From positions 62,001-126,000 of the forward strand of contig JAHLKF010000002.1 in assembly GCA_025558075.1 (NCBI GenBank): 64,000 nucleotides of DNA, in the 5' to 3' direction. The position numbers were made by a program, and so were the translations under genes. Shown here in pieces: positions 1-12,406 of the stretch. Origin of the DNA: Gaertneriomyces semiglobifer. Lineage: Eukaryota; Chytridiomycota; Chytridiomycetes; Spizellomycetales; Spizellomycetaceae. The notes under the pieces were generated by a model. That model saw only the letters and a list, made by a program, of their open reading frames with translations. It ran no database searches and was not told where the DNA came from. Numbering within the stretch: position 1 is the first letter of the stretch; each line of letters begins with the position of its first letter.

Positions 1-2640
1 ATGACTCACAACAAACTCCCGAGTTGACGGAGACATCTGATCAAAGTGGGATGGACGCCTCCAGAGGAACAATAGATACATTTAACATAGTAGATCCTGT
101 CGAAGAAGACTCCAGTCGCACGCCGGTGGAAACACCCGAAATGTTCGATGCGCAGATTGAGCGTGCATCCACCACGAGGACCCAAGGTACAAATGAACAT
201 GACACCGTTGAAATGCCGGATGAAGCCCGCGAAGTAGGTGAAAGCTACGATCTGCCTTCTACCGAGTTTCAGCACGGTAAAGAGGAAAATGGAGAGATAG
301 ATATGCAGTCTGCTGATGTATACCGAGGCGACGATCATGAAGATCTGGACAATGAGGAACCAAGTATTAATACTCACGATACTGCTGGGGTCAGTCCGGC
401 CGTCGATGGTGATATCACATTCGCGTCGTCAACCCGAGGGCCAGAGACGGGGGTAGCCAATGGTAAGGCAAGCGCTAGACTTCAACGCAATGCGCAGGTG
501 TAGCTGATGGCAGTTTCTAAGCCGAGGCCGATTTGTATGCCGCGACTGGATTATACTCGCGTCTAGATCAATGGTATTGGAAACAGTACCTCGGCGGTTA
601 TCGCGACCGCCGCAGCGGCATCGAATTCTTCCACGCTTCTACGCAAACTCCTACCCCGCAAGAGATTCGCGCAAAGGTAGATTAGCAATACAAATATGCC
701 AAGCCTTACGAGTACTAACTGCAGGTCAGAACGCACCTGAAAAATTTCACCGTGATACCCAGACCAAATTCATCAAGCACAGAAAAACACAAGCCCGGCG
801 CGATTCCGCTACACAAATGGTACGTCAGGTTTCGTATATTTTTAAAATGGGGATTTACTAAGTTGCTCTCAGAGCAAGCCTGGCTGTTTTATTTCCTGCA
901 CGAATGATTATGTGGTCCGTGCTAAGCGCTACGTGACCGCAGCAGAACATGAAGCCTGGCTGACGAAGCATGTCATACGCTTACAATGCTGGGTGAGATG
1001 TGTGTACGCCAAAAGGAAAGTTGCTATGTTACGACGGCTACGAGAAGCTGAGAATAAGGCAATGAAGGAGGTGCGAACGTAACTGTGTGGTATGCCCCCT
1101 ACTTGTCAACTTACGTGCACGTAGAAAGAGCGCAGGCGCAAGCAACTCGCCGAGAAACGCCGCAAAAAGGAGATGGAATCCAGAATTCACCCCAAAACGA
1201 CAAAGGATTTCGAAGTGCTATATAACGGTTTGGAGATGTGGCGACAGCAGGAAACTGGAAAAATCAACGCAGCCGAATATTCTGAGCCAGCGCGACTGGC
1301 TGCGTTAGCGGATTTAATGGACCAAGAAGCAGCACTTATCCAGAAAATCGACCGCTTGAAAATCGTTGCCAATGACGAGAATCGGGAGCGGAAGATTACA
1401 AGGTTGCTGGACGCGGTATGCAGCTCAACATTTCAATGTTTTGATTAAAAGCTGAAAACGACTATCCTGAATGTAGATGGCCTCACCCAAGCAATGGGCA
1501 ACCTATGACAAGCGCGGCGCTGCAGTGGGCATGGTGACTGTTGACACTCCAAATACCATCCGCGCACGGGAACTCAAAGATCTCTACCACGCGCTAAACG
1601 TGTCGTTGGTATCTGTTGATGAACGGTTACAAATTCTACTGCACGTAAAGTACACGGTGAAGGTATAGTTCCGTTGAGGTCGACCGTGACGTTGTCTTTC
1701 TCTTATTGTGATGCTTTGCAGGAGTTTGACTGCAATTTGACACGGGAAATCGTCGAGCTCATTGATAGGGAAGGTGACCTGGTTAGTCGAGGCCGCGATG
1801 CAAAGAGCATGGAAGGTACGTGTACCAAGTGATATCTTGTATGTTTTCAAGCGCGCGAAATAAACGGCGACATTGGTATATGTAGGTCTGCGGCGACGTA
1901 TCAGCAATCTATTTCTGCAATTCATTAGGACACCAGAGTTCAACCCAGAGGCCGCTCTTCATCAAAGCGTAAGTGTCGGCGCAATTTCCTCACGCATATT
2001 GCAGGTCTTTGAGCTCAACGTGCTTGCGTAGTTCCCTGATGTAGGCGATGCTTGGAAACGAGATCAGGCCGTGTACTACTGTAGGAGCTGCACGCGTTAC
2101 CTGCCTTCCACTCAATTTTACTTGTCAACGACAATGAAGCATCTCGGCAAATGTAAAGCGTGCGCCAACGCGGAAAACTTGGCGACGGCACGCCAGGACG
2201 ATGGAGCATACGCGGAATTGTTGAATTCCATTCGCATCCAGGAAGCGCATCGTCGTGCCTCATGTGGCGCGCCATCCGACGAGCATTACAATGCAATATC
2301 GCTTTTGCAAGAAGCGGATATGCGGCACCTCGTCGATCGAATATGGAACCGCCAAAGTGCTGTGAGCGGCGATAAGACGCTCGAGTCACTCGTATTCTGC
2401 CGCTGGAACCCAGCTGTTGAATTCAGTCCTTGGAACTGCATTCTGTTAACGAAGGACGAGGCAGCCACGCATGAGAAACATCCTAACCCCGAAGACGTAT
2501 ATTCATATGAGTTTGTGCGGAAGATTCAGCAGCGACATTTTGCCGCCAGGCAGCACTTCGGGCAGCTACCTGCTATGGAAAAGTACCTTAAGAGACACTA
2601 TATAGAGGATGCATCTGGAGAACTTTTATACAGAGCATAG
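1..2640 (+). CDS. IQUB: IQUB-like axonemal radial-spoke protein (5' partial)
   Basis: Reconstructed from nine exons: <1-462, 567-676, 730-819, 873-1070, 1125-1415, 1477-1662, 1722-1815, 1886-1968, 2032-2640. All GT-AG phases close. The reading frame is open to the left edge (codons start at base 3), so the start and any ubiquitin-like part lie outside. The first exon is an acidic low-complexity tail. Family landmarks follow in order: WYWKQYLGGYRDR, the STQT and DTQT repeats with RDSATQM, an IQ motif (VIRLQCWVRCVYAKRK), a coiled-coil basic stretch, RARELKDLYHAL, DLVSRGRDAKSM, a CxxC pair (YYCRSC, GKCKAC) and the C-terminal SPWNCILLTKDEA block. IQUB is known as a radial-spoke component of cilia. 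Its presence implies a flagellated stage. Orthology is confident; exact acceptors of introns 1 and 8 are less so. Confidence 0.88.
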
Positions 2641-2733
2641 GTGCAGACTAGGTGCCCAATAAATGTGATATTTGAATCAGAGGGTAACAGTTCAATTGAC
2701 ATACTGTACAGGATCGGAGGAATGGACCTCGGC

Positions 2734-4885
2734 TCAAGCGACCCTCAGACCGGCCCGCAGCCTGTTGATCGCACCAGCAAGTTCTAAGCGCCTCGGCCTG
2801 GCATAGTTACCGACAGGGCAGTCGAACTGAGAGACGCTGTCGAGCCCATTGTCATCCCATTGCCGTTCGACGTGCTCCACCAACTCTCGCATGGTTCGTC
2901 CATCCAAGCGACTGGAAGCAATTTGCATGATTGTGTCCACAATGCAATTTGCTTGGGATTTATGAACGAGCTGCTCCAGCGCTGAAAGATTGACGTCTTG
3001 TCCAAAAATGCTGATCAAGAATGTTGACAGCGCCTTAGATTTTGGTGGACGGGGAGCTTGGAAATTGGCCGAGCCACCGTCAGCATTTTCATCAACGTCG
3101 GCTTCCACTCTTTGCGTTTGGGCACCGTTAATATTACTCGCTATAACTGGTCGCCTAACAGGCACAGAACCGTAAGGCATATCTGCGGATCAGACGTTAG
3201 GTTACGTGATGGTACTGGTAGTTAACTACGGTGTATCGAAACCTTACCTCCGGTACCAAGCCCTACCGGGATCTCGGCGGCAATTCTTTTGGCTTTGGCA
3301 GTAACATCCCTACGTTTCACCTATGAACATTCTTTCAAGATTGATAATTTCGAGTCAGGAGCAACTTACTCGGGTGTGTAGTTCTGCATGGAGATAACCA
3401 CGTCGGCTACATCCAAATAGCTGCCGCACCCACCGACGACTAAAATGGATGCACAGCCCTTCTCTGTATATAGTGACCGGATTTTACTGATCAATGGAGT
3501 AATAGGTTCATCTTCCCTCTTCACCAAAGCCTCCATGCGACGATCTTTGATCAAGAAGTTGGTCGCGCACGTGTCTTCATCAAATAGCAGTCCGGTACAG
3601 CCGACCTCGAGAGCTTCTTGAATATTGGCGGCCATACTGGTAGAGCCAGACGCATCCTCGGTGTTGAAGCGAGAGGTATCCTTTTTGAACGGGAGGTCAC
3701 CAATGAAGGGAGTGATGTCGCACGATGTCACTTTACGCCCGTCCTCTGCACGCACTTTCATCACCATAGGATCGCTGACTACGAATTCGCGGCCATCGCC
3801 AGGAACGTGGTTATACGCCCCCAACTGCAAAGCATCCAGTAGTGTGCTCTTGCCATGGAACCCTCCACCCACAATCAGAGCTATACCGCGCGGAATGGCA
3901 AGTCCGCGAATGGCTCCACAGTTCGGTAGCACAAATTCTCGTTCCAGGCTTCTAGGTGACTGAAGAGGCACAACGTTGGGCCCTTGCATGGGGCGGTCGC
4001 TCACCCCACTTTCTCGAGGCAATATCGCGCCGTTTCGTGCAAAGGCAAGAAGTCCTGCATCCACCACAGCGTTTCGTAAGGCGTCTTGATCTTCAATACA
4101 GTCAACAAATGACTTGAAATCCGTTGATGACAGCTTGGAGTATTCTAGAGTTTGAAATGCGATTGCGGGCACCACGGATGTCATCAGATGGCTCGCTTGA
4201 CGCCCGAGTATAGTTCGACCTGCATTGAGAGTTATTTCAGCAAGGAACGTTACGTCACGGATCTTTCTTGTGCGCCTGTACCTTGTGCTGGCAAGCTTAA
4301 TGTCATCCGCACTTCGACGTACTCATCTGTTACGACCACAGCACTCCGTTCCATCACATGCTGGCCCGGAACATCAATGTTAAAGTCGCCACCTTTTGTC
4401 GAATGCCACCCTCCTCCTCCCCCGTTTCCTACATGATATTTCTTCAGTTTGATGTACTCGTAGACTCGACGCAATAGGTAATTCTCCGTGGCGATCCGGC
4501 GTATACGAGTGTGGTACAGCGATTTAGGAAGGCAGGCCACAACTTGTGGGACACGTATCCGGATCTTACTTGGTGGAGCAAAAGGATCCGATTGTATGTG
4601 GTCCACGTAGAGTTCCTTGCCATCGGGGAACAGGTATCGCCCTTTAACATCTCTGTAAGCGCCATAAGGTCTCCCGTCAATGGACTCCAACAGACTATAT
4701 AAATCCTCCACTGTGCGCGGACTACAAGTATCAACGCTTGCGGCAAAGGACGGGTTGGAGTCATTCCTGAACTGTTGCTCTCTTGATTGCCTTGATCTTC
4801 CACCGCCGTACTTCTCTTTAAAGTAAGCACCTCTGCCGCCTCCACCTCCACCCCCTCTACCACGGAAATAGCCTCTGGCAGACAT
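2734..4885 (-). CDS. Predicted ATPase of the ABC class (PF09818-type)
   Basis: Four exons read from the minus strand: 4885-4282, 4219-3370, 3309-3248, 3182-2734; 654 aa with all phases consistent. The N-terminus is an RG/G-rich tail (ARGYFRGRGGGGGGGRG) suggesting RNA contact. The core has a P-loop-like GGGFHGKSTLL, the segment SLPAQGRTILGRQ split by intron 1, and a Walker B-like LLFDEDTCATNFLI. The C-terminus GNYARPRRLELAGAINRLR is typical of the family. The family is widespread in bacteria and eukaryotes as an uncharacterised ATPase; no substrate is known. The gene is convergent with IQUB, with only about 90 bp between the stop codons. Cellular location cannot be told from sequence. Confidence 0.85.
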
Positions 4886-5068
4886 GGTATATGTCGCAAG
4901 TTAAACCAACCGTTCACTAAATATCACTAACAAAAAAGTGAGCTGGATCTTGGGCTTCAAGAAAACGCGAAAGGGTTATCTCCGCGGAGGTGAAAAGTAA
5001 ATGTAATTGTCACCGCTCAAAGGAGTGACATCTCCTTAGAATATGTAAATGCTATGATACCAACTAGT

Positions 5069-8000
5069 TTACACGCCGCTGGGGCCCGCTCGTCCATCAG
5101 GTGAGTTCAAAAAATCATCCATTTCTCTCATCTGAAAGAGGGAGAGGTGTGAGTGGCCCATTATACACGACTGGCCTGAGCAATGAGAGCGACAAACCTG
5201 GTCATCCCAATCTTTACTTGAGCTTGCATTTCCAGAACCACCGGGGTCCTCATGCTCAGTCGCTGCTTCAAAAATATCAATGTCCGAAAAGTTCGACAGA
5301 CTGTCAGACTTTGTCAAGCCTGGTTGTCCGGATTGCTGCTTTTTTGCAGACTCATCACTTGGTATGGGCTTGGACGGTCCGCTCCGTATCCGCGCCTGAT
5401 CACAAGAGGACAAGGAGGATTCCAGGCGATCGTTCGTCGCGAGTAAAGACGCTACAGAATAAGGTTGTGAGAAAAGTCATCGACCATCCAAGAAGCTTGA
5501 GGGAGAACTTACCGAGCATTCCTTCGTCCAACCCCGCTCCGGCGCTTGCAGCCTCTTGAACTCGCTTTTGCGCACGCTTAGTTTCATCGTACAGCTGTTG
5601 AACGAGCTCCTCAGTGCTTGCGGACCTTTCCGGACCGAGCTCATGCATCATTTCGTCCAAAACCAACGCGGTTTCGCTCGCGACAGTGAGCGTTCGCTGT
5701 AGGGCTTCAGGATCAACTGCCACTGAATTTGATGAGCCTACTGATGCTTCCTTCGCAGGTGCTGCGGGTCGCCAATCCGCTTCCCCCTGTGAACGGAGAA
5801 TTTCGGCATTTCGCTGACAATAGATGTCGATGTCGTTCAACATATTGGCCACGTCGGTATCCTCCTTGACTCGCCCAAGTGTAGGTGCCACTTCCAATTG
5901 AACAATGCTGGAATTCATGCGCATGGAGACTGCTAGAGCCATCACTCCGGCCAACGCGATAGGATTATACCTCATATCCAGCCGTCGGAGGGACTTGTTC
6001 AACGGCAATGCTTCCGCTAAAGCGATTGTCGCCTCTGATGTCAAATTGATTTTTGACAGGCAAAGATCTGTTAAAGACCCGTTATGACCCAGCGCATCCT
6101 TTAACGATGTAATCGCTTGTAGCTGACTCTCGGCCGCGAGCGAGTTCCCGTCAATATCTAATACCTGCAACGTAGAATTCGTTCTGAGAGCACCAGCGAA
6201 TGCGGTCAACGCCTCAGCAGGCATCTCTTTATTGTTCGCTATCCTCAATTCCACAAGTTGATTGTTTGCCCCAAGAGCAGATGCCAATGCGGCCATACCC
6301 TTGGAAATCTGATTGTCGGATATATCCAGACTAAGGAGACCTTCGCCAGGCACATTGCCCGGTTGTACCAGCGCAGCAAGCGCGGCTGATATATCGCCTG
6401 ATATTCGATTGGCCCGAATGCTGAGATGCTGAATGCGGCTATGTGGGATGATGGTTGCTAGTGCCTTTAAGCCCCCAGAACCTAGCCCGCACCCATTCAT
6501 ATGCAGAGTGGTGACTCCAAAATTCTCTTGCAGGGCGCGAAGGAATGGTGGTAAGGACCCCGAATCAAACGATATTCCGGAAACATCCAAATGGGTAACG
6601 CTTAGAGTGCGTGCAACAAATGTTGAGAGGTATTTCTGCCCGTTGTTGCGGACTTTTTTACTGTAAGCCAGACTGAGGTGTTTGATATCCGAGCGCTTAA
6701 GGATCGCGGAAAGCAATACCCTCAATGACTCATCATCGAACTGGCATTGTTCAAACAACAGGCTCGATATAGGGTAATCCGTCATTATCACATCCGCAAT
6801 GGAGGAGGCATTGTCTGTGTTTAAAGTAGTGCTCGAGAGATCTAGCGTCTGAATTTGAGTACCCCGTTGAATAGCGTCCTGAAGCTGTGCAACGACTTTA
6901 TCCAGGATCTCTTCATCTTTCATGGAGCAAGTCTGATAATAGAACGCGAGCAGGTCATCGGCGGTATTAATCGACGTTTTGGGAAGCACACTACCGGGTG
7001 CAGCAATACTCTCGTAGAAGTCCTTGCTGGACGTTCGGTTGGGTCGAGACGGAGCAGCACCGGCTTCGCTCGCATGTGCTTCTTCGTCCGGTACGGCCGC
7101 AGGATCTGGATCAATCGTGACATCTGGAAAGGAAAACCGAACGTGCCTATCGGATCGTGATGGATCATCATCGGATGCAATGGATGGGATGATTTCATCG
7201 AGAGAGTCATTGGAACGACCGGCGTCCCCAACCACAAATGCTGGGGTGAGTTTTGGAGGTGGCGCTGCCTCTGGAGAATTAGATGATGTATCGTTGGGGA
7301 TCCCTTCTGGAATTGACAGCTGCTTCTTAACCCTGACAAACGTCGAAGTGATTGCACCTGCCGCTTGATCTAGCTGCTTGGCAAGCCACCCGTCCTTTTT
7401 CGGTGTGGGTGATATATCACGAGTTTCGGAAGATGATGGCAGATTTCCCTTTAAAATGCTTCGTGATGGTCGCGCTTCTCTGGGTGGAGGGCGCGAAGGC
7501 TTTGGAGAATGATGCGGGGAGTCTGGAATGCAGTAAAGAAAGTAAGAGTTCCGTCCGGAAGTCAGCAGAATGACTGGTCTTACATGTGACTCCGCGGACA
7601 CTTGCGTCGCCATCTCCAGAGTTGGAAACTATCCATGCAACGGCAATGTCCAGGAGAGCTCTATCGTCTTTAGTACCCTCCTTGATCGAAAAAGCCTGCT
7701 CAATTGCCATTTCACACTTTTCGACCTCAAAACCCATTGCCAAAAGCTGCGCAAAGATCTCGTCGAGGTCATCAGCTGCGTGGTCGTTGGACGCAGCTCC
7801 TTCCACTGGTGCAGTGGATGCATCATGCAAAGATAGCGCAGTGCCGGCCTGTGTTTCTGATTGTTGTTGATGAATGTCTTTGCTGACCTGAGCCAACTTT
7901 TCATTGAGGTGTTGACGATGTTCCTCAGCAATGACGGCTACTGACGGTGACACCTTGTCAATGGTGGCTGCTTGGAAAGAAGGTCTCTCCTCCATTGTAG

Positions 8001-8229
8001 GTACCGGAGAAATGGGAGGCGCATCGCCCATGCCCGATAGATCGCCCAAATCCTCATTAGAGTGTTCACCGTGGTCTGTTACGTGCGATCCTTTGGCTTT
8101 GATTGGCGATGGGTTCGCTTCACCATGCGACGGCTTTAGTACCAGATCGTCCAGCGAGCCTGTCAGCCCCAAATCTATATCACCGCCGTCTGAGGCGACA
8201 GGGCTCTTGATAGCGTCGTTTGCCGACAT
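5069..8229 (-). CDS. UBA / leucine-rich repeat / GAT-domain protein (PPP1R37-like LRR)
   Basis: Four exons: 8229-7584, 7522-5513, 5451-5198, 5131-5069; 990 aa. Residues about 155-205 form a UBA-like module (LLAMGFEVEKCEMAIEQ ... LDIAVAWIV). About residue 350 lies a PP1-docking RVxF-type motif (RHVRFSF). The centre is a run of RI/PPP1R37-type leucine-rich repeats (LDLSSTTL, LSIRANRI, LDISDNQI, LRIANNKEM, LDIDGNSL, LDMRYNPI). The end of exon 2 joined to exon 3 gives a GAT-like three-helix region ending LDEGMLASLLATNDRLESSL. GAT and UBA domains bind ubiquitin in sorting adaptors; PPP1R37 binds PP1. Combining them suggests an endosomal or phosphatase scaffold, which is inference. The last intron (5197-5132, 66 nt) is in frame, so retention is possible. 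The start is the first ATG after an upstream in-frame TTG. Confidence 0.75.
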
Positions 8230-9308
8230 TTCAGCGAACAAGCCTTCCGGCGGAGTGAGGAAGATCCACGGACAATGAAAATATTTTTTTGTATTTCCTG
8301 CATCCGGTTCTACACGGAAGGTCTCTTTGAGACTCCTATCAGAGCGGAGCAGTGGAGCATATCGTTGTTAAGTCTGGCATGCTAAAGCAGCTCAAAGCGC
8401 GCCAGGCGCGTTGCTCAGTTTGGTTGGGTGTTTTGATGAGTTGATGAGGCAGGACGCGTGGGGGACGAGCGGAGTGTTTACGTCATCCAACTGCCCTAAC
8501 CCTTATCTGTTATCAGTAAGCAGAGAGTCAGGGCGGTCGAATGTTCTGGGATCGAACGATGGCATGATGGACGAACCGATTGTTCGAGTCCCGTGGACCG
8601 TTAACGGCACAGTCACGATAATAACGGGATAATTCGGCAAAACACCTTTACACTGTTCCGTTATGGGGCAACTACTGTTTGTCTGATACTGCGGTATATT
8701 GATAGGCATTGGTGTTGATAGTGTTGACATGGATAAATATAATAACCCATAGAAGCACAGCAATAACAGCAATATAACGAACAACCCTAACCCCGCTGGT
8801 TGCCATAGCGTGTTCCCCATTGAGTATCAATTCAATGGATACCGATGTCGATGGCCTGATTTTTTTACATTCTCCACACGCAACCGCAACACACACACCA
8901 AATCCACCCGCTCGCAATAGTAAACTCAGAAAACAGCTGAGGAGATGACGGTGCTGATAAGGTGGTAGTGAAGTGAGTGGGTGGGGAGACGGGACGGGAA
9001 ACTATGAAGATTATTGTTGTGAATGCGCCGCTTCGCTTGCTTGCTGCAACTGTTGCAACTGCTGCCTGCTTGCCTGGTTGTGAATCGGAATCGGCATTGA
9101 GCGGGGCGCACGCCATCATCTATCTGCCCGCAAACTCGTTAACGGCGTAAAAAAAGGAATATAAAGATTGCGCTGCTTTGTCCGAGCCCTCTGTCCATTG
9201 CTTCCCTGCGCCCATCCTGCGATCCAACTTTTATTCCCCTATCCACACTCATAACAGTCAACGGCTAGCTCATCTCGAGCACGATAATAGTCAACAGGAC
9301 CAACGAAG
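8230..9308. other. Divergent intergenic promoter region
   Basis: This 1.08-kb stretch separates the ATGs of the UBA/LRR/GAT gene and the HMG-CoA reductase-like gene. Open frames inside it (for example around 8411-8632 and 8672-9119) lack family similarity and start sense. A short CAACTGTTGCAACTGCTGC repetition lies near 9049-9068 and an ACAC run near 8890. No TATA box close to either ATG convinces me. Confidence 0.5.
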
Positions 9309-12300
9309 ATGGCCGTGGAGGACCTCTCGTGCCTGCATCCCCCGAACGGTACTAATCACCACAACCACAACCATCATCATCACCAGCAACCACAAGCCCA
9401 TCCGGTAGAGCAACAGAACACTATATTGCAAGCCGCAATGGACAGTAGAGAAGGGTTCCACTCAATATGGTCCGGATTCTACAAAAAGGCCCTCCGTGAA
9501 CGCCAAAATCAACTGCGTCTCGTCTACACTCATCTATTTCCCTCTACACCCACCGCTCTCGCTCTATCACACACCTCCTCCTCATCCTCGAAAAGTCAAT
9601 CCACTCATACAAATGGAATCACAAATGGATCTACCAATGGCCATTCATATCTCCATCTCCACTCACCGACCGGTCTCTTCCCATCACCATCCGACTCCCC
9701 ACCTTCAACACCAGATCTGCCATCTACCCCGGAACCGATAAATGACACTTTTCCGTTAAACGGTCTTGACGAGCACATCGCTGATAACATGGTCGAGAAC
9801 TGTGTCGGGTATGTGAACATACTCACAGTCGCGTTATTCGGCGCAACGTGGCGTCATTGACATGTACTGAACACTGCGCTCTCTTCCTTCTTTTAGCACC
9901 CTCGGCTTGCCCGTTGGCATCGGTCTTAACTTTACGATCAATGGCGTTCCCACGGTCGTTCCTATGTGCATTGAGGAACCCTCCGTGATCGCGGCCGCGT
10001 CTGGTGCTGCAAAAACGATTTCCACCTACGGCGGTGGCTTCACTGCCACAACGACGGACAGAAACGTTACGTACGCTCAGATCCAGCTGTTCAATATCGA
10101 TGATGACAGGTTACCAAGTGCGATTGAGCAGGTTGGTTTGCACTTGTGCCTGTACTTGATGATCGGACAAATATTTACGCCCTAGCTAGATCAACGCCAG
10201 AAAAGCGGACATTATTGATCTGGGCAACCAGTTTTGTCAGAACATGTACACGCGTGGCGGAGGTGTCGTAGATGTTTCTGTTCGTTCAGTAGAGCGGAGA
10301 ACGGCTCCGAAAAGGGCCAGAGAAGTTCGCCAGGAAAAGTCGTACAACAGCTGGCTCGTAGTCCACCTCCACGTTGATGTGTGTGATGCCATGGGTGCGA
10401 ATTGTGCCAGCTCTGTGGCAGAAGGTGTAGCCCCATTTTTGTGTTCCTTGACTGGAGGCACGGTTGGATTGCGGATCGTGTCTAATCTTAACGTTGAGCG
10501 GATGGCAAAAGCTTCGTTCTGCGTGCCAGTAGAAAAACTGGGTTACAAAGGCGTACCGGGAGAGCAAGTTGCCTTCCGGGTAGTAGAGGCGAACGACTGG
10601 GCGCGATCGGATCCCTATCGCGCGACTACACACAACAAGGGCATTATGAACGGAATTGATGCCGTCGCTTTGGCCACCGGGCAAGACTGGCGTGCCGTTG
10701 CAGCAGCAGGCCATGCGTGGAATGCGGTCAGATCCGACAGTTACCGGCCATTCACCGACTACTGGGTGCAGGAGGACGACAATGGAAAACGCTACTTGTG
10801 TGGAGAACTGGAATTACCCATGCCTGTGGCAACCAAGGGTGGCGTGTTGAGGACGAACCCAGTGTATTCATACACTTTGGGCCTTCTCAACAAACCCGAT
10901 TCAAAAGGCTTGGCCAAGGTCATGGTCGCCGTTGGTTTGGCACAAAACTTTGCTGCCTTGCGTGCATTGTCAACTGAAGGCATTCAACGTGGTCACATGT
11001 CGCTACACGCTCGCAACATTGCCATTGCCGCTGGAGCACCACCACACGCGATCGCCGAATGTTGCACATTTATGGTGGAGACAGGTCGATTTACTCGTAA
11101 CGCAGTGAAGGAATACTTGACAGCTCATGAAGTGCATCAGGAAATTCGATTGAACGGCTCCTTCGACAACCTTGCATCAATGAAAAACATGGCCGAGCAG
11201 GCTTCCACCGATGAGATGCCACCGTCACTATTCTACTTTGAACAGTCCGAACCCACTGATTCGTCAGGAACTCCGCTTGCAGAAGAGAGGGTGACCATGA
11301 ATGTCGCCTTTCAATCGCTTGGTGGCAAACCTGTTCATATTGAACTTGTGCCCAATGTTCCACCAACAAAGGCCGTACGCCAGCTTTTCGGTGAAAAGGG
11401 ACATGCATGGCTGTCCGAACTGTTTGGAGTATTGGAATCTTTGAAGCTGACCACAATCAAACCGGAAAGAGCCAACGTCATTCAGGCGACCAAGCTGAAG
11501 CTTCTTTCAGTCTTGTTGAACATTTTGGTGAGAAGGTTGATGGAGGCGCATCCAGTGGAAACGGCCCGTTTCATCAAGAGGATATCGCGCGGGCGCACCG
11601 CCTCCATGGATGGTCAGGACCAACCGAGTAACAAGAATATGAATCCTGCGATTAGATACAACACCGGTATTTTCCGACACCGTGTGCTATTAGATGTCGA
11701 TCTGAAGCACATGTCGCATAGTGCATCCGACCATCTACTCATGGGCTTCCCACTCGTTCTTGCTATCTGGCAAGTCTTTGAGTTCCGTGTCCAACAATGG
11801 GTGGGAGAACCTGTACTCGCACGGGCTCTCATAGACGAACAATATCAGGTTGTTCTTGCCCTGACCGACAAACCACTGCTCCACCCGTCACCCACCTTCC
11901 CAGCGGTCGCACGCATTCATGCAAAGCGCTTTCAGAGTTCTGTGTTTTCCCTGTGTGACGCTATATCGTTCCCTGAAGCCATCATCAACCGCAACCTTGT
12001 CAGGACGATGCAACGCATCGGCGAGCGATTAGAGCACGAGCACGCGGTCGCCCATGATGTGAGCGAACGCAGACTCAGCCGCGACATTCGAGACGCATGT
12101 GAGCGTGGTTGGAGTGATGACGGAGGCTTAGGACATGGTCCGGCCAACCTGTTTCTGCTTTGGTTAAAAATTGTAGGCGGGTGGTCCGTGGATACCTTAC
12201 GGAAGAGATGCGATCCAGCAAACGACACGACGAATGTACACGCCGTGTTTCAATCCGAAATCCGGGACTTTTTGAGAGACGTTGATTCAAAACAAGATCT

Positions 12301-12406
12301 GCAACAATTCTTGGAAGCCGCGGATCAGTGGCAAGTTTTGGACCGTACGCGGTTAGAAGCCGCGCTATCCATGTTTAGAAAATTTTATGGGGTTGCAGCG
12401 CTATAA
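9309..12406 (+). CDS. Class II (bacterial/degradative-type) HMG-CoA reductase with C-terminal extension
   Basis: Three exons: 9309-9808, 9897-10131, 10190-12406; 983 aa. After a His/Ser/Thr-rich N-terminus comes GFYKKALRERQ, matching the start of class II enzymes. All four class II catalytic residues are visible: Glu in CIEEPSV, Lys in THNKGIMNG, Asp in ATGQDWRAV and His in GHMSLHARNIA. The dinucleotide-binding motif is VDVCDAMGAN. Eukaryotic class I enzymes instead carry a membrane anchor and different motifs; no transmembrane segments are seen here. Class II enzymes are about 430 aa; this one continues for some 400 residues after the flap with no family I recognise. It should interconvert HMG-CoA and mevalonate, but direction and cofactor cannot be set from sequence. 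The two introns show it is a resident nuclear gene. Confidence 0.87.

Noticed and set aside
8411..9119. Small genes between the UBA/LRR/GAT gene and the reductase
   Set aside because: Frames on both strands overlap each other, have no recognisable domains and lie in the divergent promoter.
9309..12406. Ordinary class I (ER-anchored) HMG-CoA reductase
   Set aside because: No transmembrane helices, and the motifs EEPSV and DAMGAN are class II; class I uses different wording at each site.
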